Positions 37,379 to 37,991 of a stretch of DNA of 37,991 nt are shown piece by piece. Source of the DNA: Flavobacteriaceae bacterium (GTDB taxonomy: Bacteria > Bacteroidota > Bacteroidia > Flavobacteriales > Flavobacteriaceae); NCBI GenBank assembly GCA_024643385.1, contig JAHEMZ010000024.1:1-37991 (forward strand), in the 5' to 3' direction. The translations under genes were made by a program, and so were the position numbers. The notes beneath the pieces were generated by a model. That model saw only the letters and a program-made list of their open reading frames with translations, ran no database searches and was not told the origin of the DNA. How positions within the stretch are numbered: position 1 is the stretch's first letter; every line of letters starts with the position of its first letter.

Positions 37379-37882
37379 ATGAGACATACCTTTTTAAAAT
37401 CCCTAGCCCTAGTTGTACTTGTCATCGCTGTTACGTCCTGTTCAAAAGGAGATGATCCAGCTCCCGATGATAATAACAACAACAATAATGGCACCAGCGC
37501 GGACCAGACGATTCAGGTAGTTCAGACCGGTTCTTGGAGAATAACAAGCTTTATTGATTCCGGGCAAAACGAAACCGCAGATTTTACCGGATATACGTTT
37601 AGCTTTAACACGAATGGAACTTTGGTTGCAACGAATGGAAGCGAAACCATTATGGGAACCTGGAATGTTACCGATGGTAGCGCGAACTCTTCGAACGATG
37701 ACGATGGTAATTCAACCGATGACGATAATTTTAATATCTTCTTCTCGGTCCCGGATACAAGTAAGTTCGATGATCTGATCGATGACTGGGATTTCATTTC
37801 GGTGACAAATACCAAAATAGAATTGATAGACATCAGTGGAGGAAACGGAGGAACAGATTACCTCACCTTCGAAAAATTATAG
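37379..37882 (+). CDS. Single-domain lipoprotein paralogous to the upstream repeats
   Basis: The 167-residue protein has a lipoprotein signal (lipidated Cys21 in AVTSCSKGDD), an Asn/Asp-rich spacer (residues 25-40), and one copy of the domain repeated in the upstream gene (about 44-167). Shared motifs are GSWRITSFIDSGQNETADFT, FSFNTNGTLVATNG, GTWNVTDG, DDLIDDWDFISV and SGGNGGTDYLTFEKL. It carries an extra Ser/Asn/Asp insert at 101-117. It lies 40 bases after the longer gene and probably shares its transcript; the terminator at 37906 closes the unit. Function is unknown; a ligand-binding lipocalin-like fold is a guess. Confidence 0.8.
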   Translation: MRHTFLKSLALVVLVIAVTSCSKGDDPAPDDNNNNNNGTSADQTIQVVQTGSWRITSFIDSGQNETADFTGYTFSFNTNGTLVATNGSETIMGTWNVTDGSANSSNDDDGNSTDDDNFNIFFSVPDTSKFDDLIDDWDFISVTNTKIELIDISGGNGGTDYLTFEKL

Positions 37883-37905
37883 CCTTTTTTTGCCCCGAAG
37901 AAAAG

Positions 37906-37933
37906 ATCCCGGACTTAGTTCGGGATTTTTTTT
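37906..37933. terminator. Terminator of the lipoprotein operon, shared with a convergent gene
   Basis: ATCCCGGAC (37906-37914) pairs with GTTCGGGAT (37918-37926, one G-T pair) around a 3-base loop, followed by eight T residues. On the opposite strand it would follow the partial minus-strand gene. Confidence 0.88.
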
Positions 37934-37991
37934 ATAAATAACTCAACCACCATTTATCCCTATTCGCTGCTTTGTACTTCATGTACTTTAA
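37932..37991 (-). CDS. C-terminal end of a minus-strand gene (partial)
   Basis: From the right edge the minus strand reads LKYMKYKAANRDKWWLSYL and then stops. The residue mix looks like a real C-terminus, and the stop lies against the terminator, as expected for a convergent gene. Only 19 residues are visible, so no function can be given. Confidence 0.4.
   Translation of the reverse strand, partial: LKYMKYKAANRDKWWLSYL

Overview
The window looks like chromosomal DNA of a member of the family Flavobacteriaceae (Bacteroidota). The DNA is AT-rich. Several genes are preceded by the Bacteroidota promoter form TAnnTTTG rather than TATAAT. Gene content also fits: an STN-containing TonB-dependent receptor with an ECF sigma/FecR pair, a thioredoxin/ApbE/DUF4266/DUF3570 operon, a DUF2867 SDR protein, zinc-free S14 and L36, and lipoproteins whose N-termini resemble the surface-export signal of this group. 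The genus cannot be fixed by reading alone.

Layout. Positions 1-842 (-) hold the N-terminal part of an envelope protein with a POTRA-like segment. Positions 939-18152 (+) carry the fused str/S10/spc/alpha ribosomal superoperon: rpsL, rpsG, fusA, rpsJ, then rplC to rplQ, including secY, infA, rpmJ and rpoA. No tuf follows fusA. The long untranslated gaps inside it (rpsJ-rplC, rpsN-rpsH, rpsK-rpsD, rpoA-rplQ) all contain potential RNA hairpins and are candidate internal control points. Then come three monocistronic central-metabolism genes, carA, eno and a citrate synthase gene, each followed by a clear intrinsic terminator.

Positions 22239-31438 carry arginine-related genes on the + strand: a DDAH/amidinotransferase-fold hydrolase, a CtlX-like citrulline hydrolase and argS. 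They are interrupted by minus-strand genes: a four-gene envelope operon (thioredoxin-like protein, ApbE flavin transferase, DUF4266 lipoprotein, DUF3570 predicted beta-barrel), a hexapeptide acetyltransferase, and an SDR/DUF2867 protein.

Positions 31460-37882 form a cell-surface signalling locus. On the minus strand are an ECF sigma factor, a FecR-type anti-sigma factor and an STN-TonB-dependent receptor. Divergent from them are two lipoproteins built from the same roughly 110-120-residue domain, three copies in the first and one in the second. A final minus-strand fragment runs off the right edge.

The most interesting observation is a two-block DNA motif, GGTAGGGT-W-AA-N9-RACKGTT. It occurs with identical spacing and correct orientation just upstream of three transcription units: the thioredoxin/ApbE/DUF4266/DUF3570 operon, fecR-TonB receptor, and the repeat-lipoprotein genes. 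It looks like the promoter recognised by an ECF sigma factor, plausibly the one encoded here. If so, the flavin/thiol envelope operon, the receptor and the modular lipoproteins belong to one regulon and may act as one system at the cell surface.
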